64,000 bases of DNA, from NCBI GenBank assembly GCA_956465555.1, contig OY101115.1, forward strand, positions 4,626,120 through 4,690,119, read 5' to 3'. The position numbers and the translations under genes are program-made. Positions 63,484 through 64,000 of this stretch are shown piece after piece (the first letter of the stretch is position 1; the number at the start of each line of letters is the position of its first letter). The notes beneath the pieces were generated by a model. It was not told the origin of the DNA and searched no databases. It worked only from the letters and a program-made list of their open reading frames with translations. Source of the DNA: Nitzschia sp. pyKryTriq1. Its lineage: Eukaryota; Bacillariophyta; Bacillariophyceae; Bacillariales; Bacillariaceae.

Positions 63484-64000
63484 TCACTCGCCTCAATAAT
63501 AATTCCCAACCAGAACTTCCCGAAATTTCAACGGAGGGTCATTATTATTACTTGCCATGGTCGCTACTACAGTATGTATTATTTTTATCATCCATTTTCG
63601 TATAGAGGAAGTCGCCGAGCTTCGCCGCCGTTAGTTGAAACGGGATGATGGATGACCTTTGAAACATAAGCCCAAATTCGGCCAAATAATACAGCAGCGT
63701 CATCTGTCGTACAGAACATAGTGCTACCTACTAGTGCTTTCCTTCTTTATTATTTTTTGTGCCACGCATTCTCATGCATCCGTCGGTCCTGGCTCATCAT
63801 CAATCAGCCAACATCTTGCTCCGATGCTATTGATGATGCTACTACTCATACCGGTATACTATTTCCCATCTACCTGATGCTGTCCTGCCCTCCTCGCTCT
63901 CTCCCAACGAACTATTAATTATTCTGTATATCTCTGATACATTATCCTACAAACAAGACAAGCAAGCAAGCAAGCAAGACAAGACAGCAAGATAAGATAC
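63484..64000. other. Right end of the window, no gene seen
   Basis: AT-rich DNA with an (AAGC)n run at about 63958-63978 near the right edge. No coding is supported. Confidence 0.5.

Overview
The window looks like nuclear DNA of a diatom, most probably a raphid pennate (inference; Seminavis-like genomes come to mind, but nothing here names a species). The grounds are: genes with few short GT-AG introns; a plastid precursor with an S-A-F-A-P targeting motif; an NRT2 nitrate transporter; an HA (helicase-associated) repeat protein; a copia-type fragment of the kind common in diatoms; a secreted Lys/Ser-rich protein resembling silica-associated proteins; and intergenic DNA crowded with short palindromic or trinucleotide words (CTAGTAG, TACTAGTA, TACCGGTA) and other microsatellites. 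There are no operons and I found no convincing tRNA, rRNA or CRISPR array. Layout: 0-5.6 kb holds two tandem GH17 beta-1,3-glucanase genes from a recent duplication of about 2.4 kb, with duplicated flanks. 6-7.7 kb has a plastid two-helix membrane protein gene facing a CRAL-TRIO/GOLD (Sec14-like) gene, with two perfect ATGACGTCAT sites in the shared upstream DNA. 9.7-15.2 kb is a rearranged zone: a small membrane-protein gene with a tandem intron-exon duplication, a 5'-truncated second copy of the CRAL-TRIO/GOLD gene, shorter pieces of that gene, and fragments of two unrelated genes stitched between them. 15.8-24.4 kb carries the secreted Lys/Ser-rich protein, a very large MUS81-like nuclease ending in a SAP domain, and a GT15-like Golgi glycosyltransferase. 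25-30 kb has two convergent, related protein kinases. 32.5-42.9 kb has a thioredoxin-fold protein, NRT2, a J-domain protein and a coiled-coil protein. 43-50 kb has a LINE endonuclease fragment, two tandem type I membrane proteins (one with a 21-nt microexon) and an HA-repeat nuclear protein. 51-64 kb has a perfect 233-bp tandem duplication, a frameshifted paralogue of an intact gene at 61 kb, one ORF with four complete 6-phosphogluconolactonase domains, a membrane-anchored sulfotransferase-like protein and a copia-type fossil. Functionally the genes are ordinary neighbours rather than one system: beta-glucan turnover, nitrate uptake, the oxidative pentose phosphate pathway, lipid transfer, recombination repair, secretion and signalling. 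The more unusual items are the four-domain 6PGL polypeptide, the 21-nt microexon that separates two paralogues, the duplicated exon flanked by two nearly identical 88-nt introns, the MUS81-like protein with SAP in place of the usual C-terminal helix-hairpin-helix, and the patchwork locus at 12.1-14.6 kb. Splice sites were placed by eye from GT/AG, reading phase and paralogue comparison; no transcript or database evidence was available.
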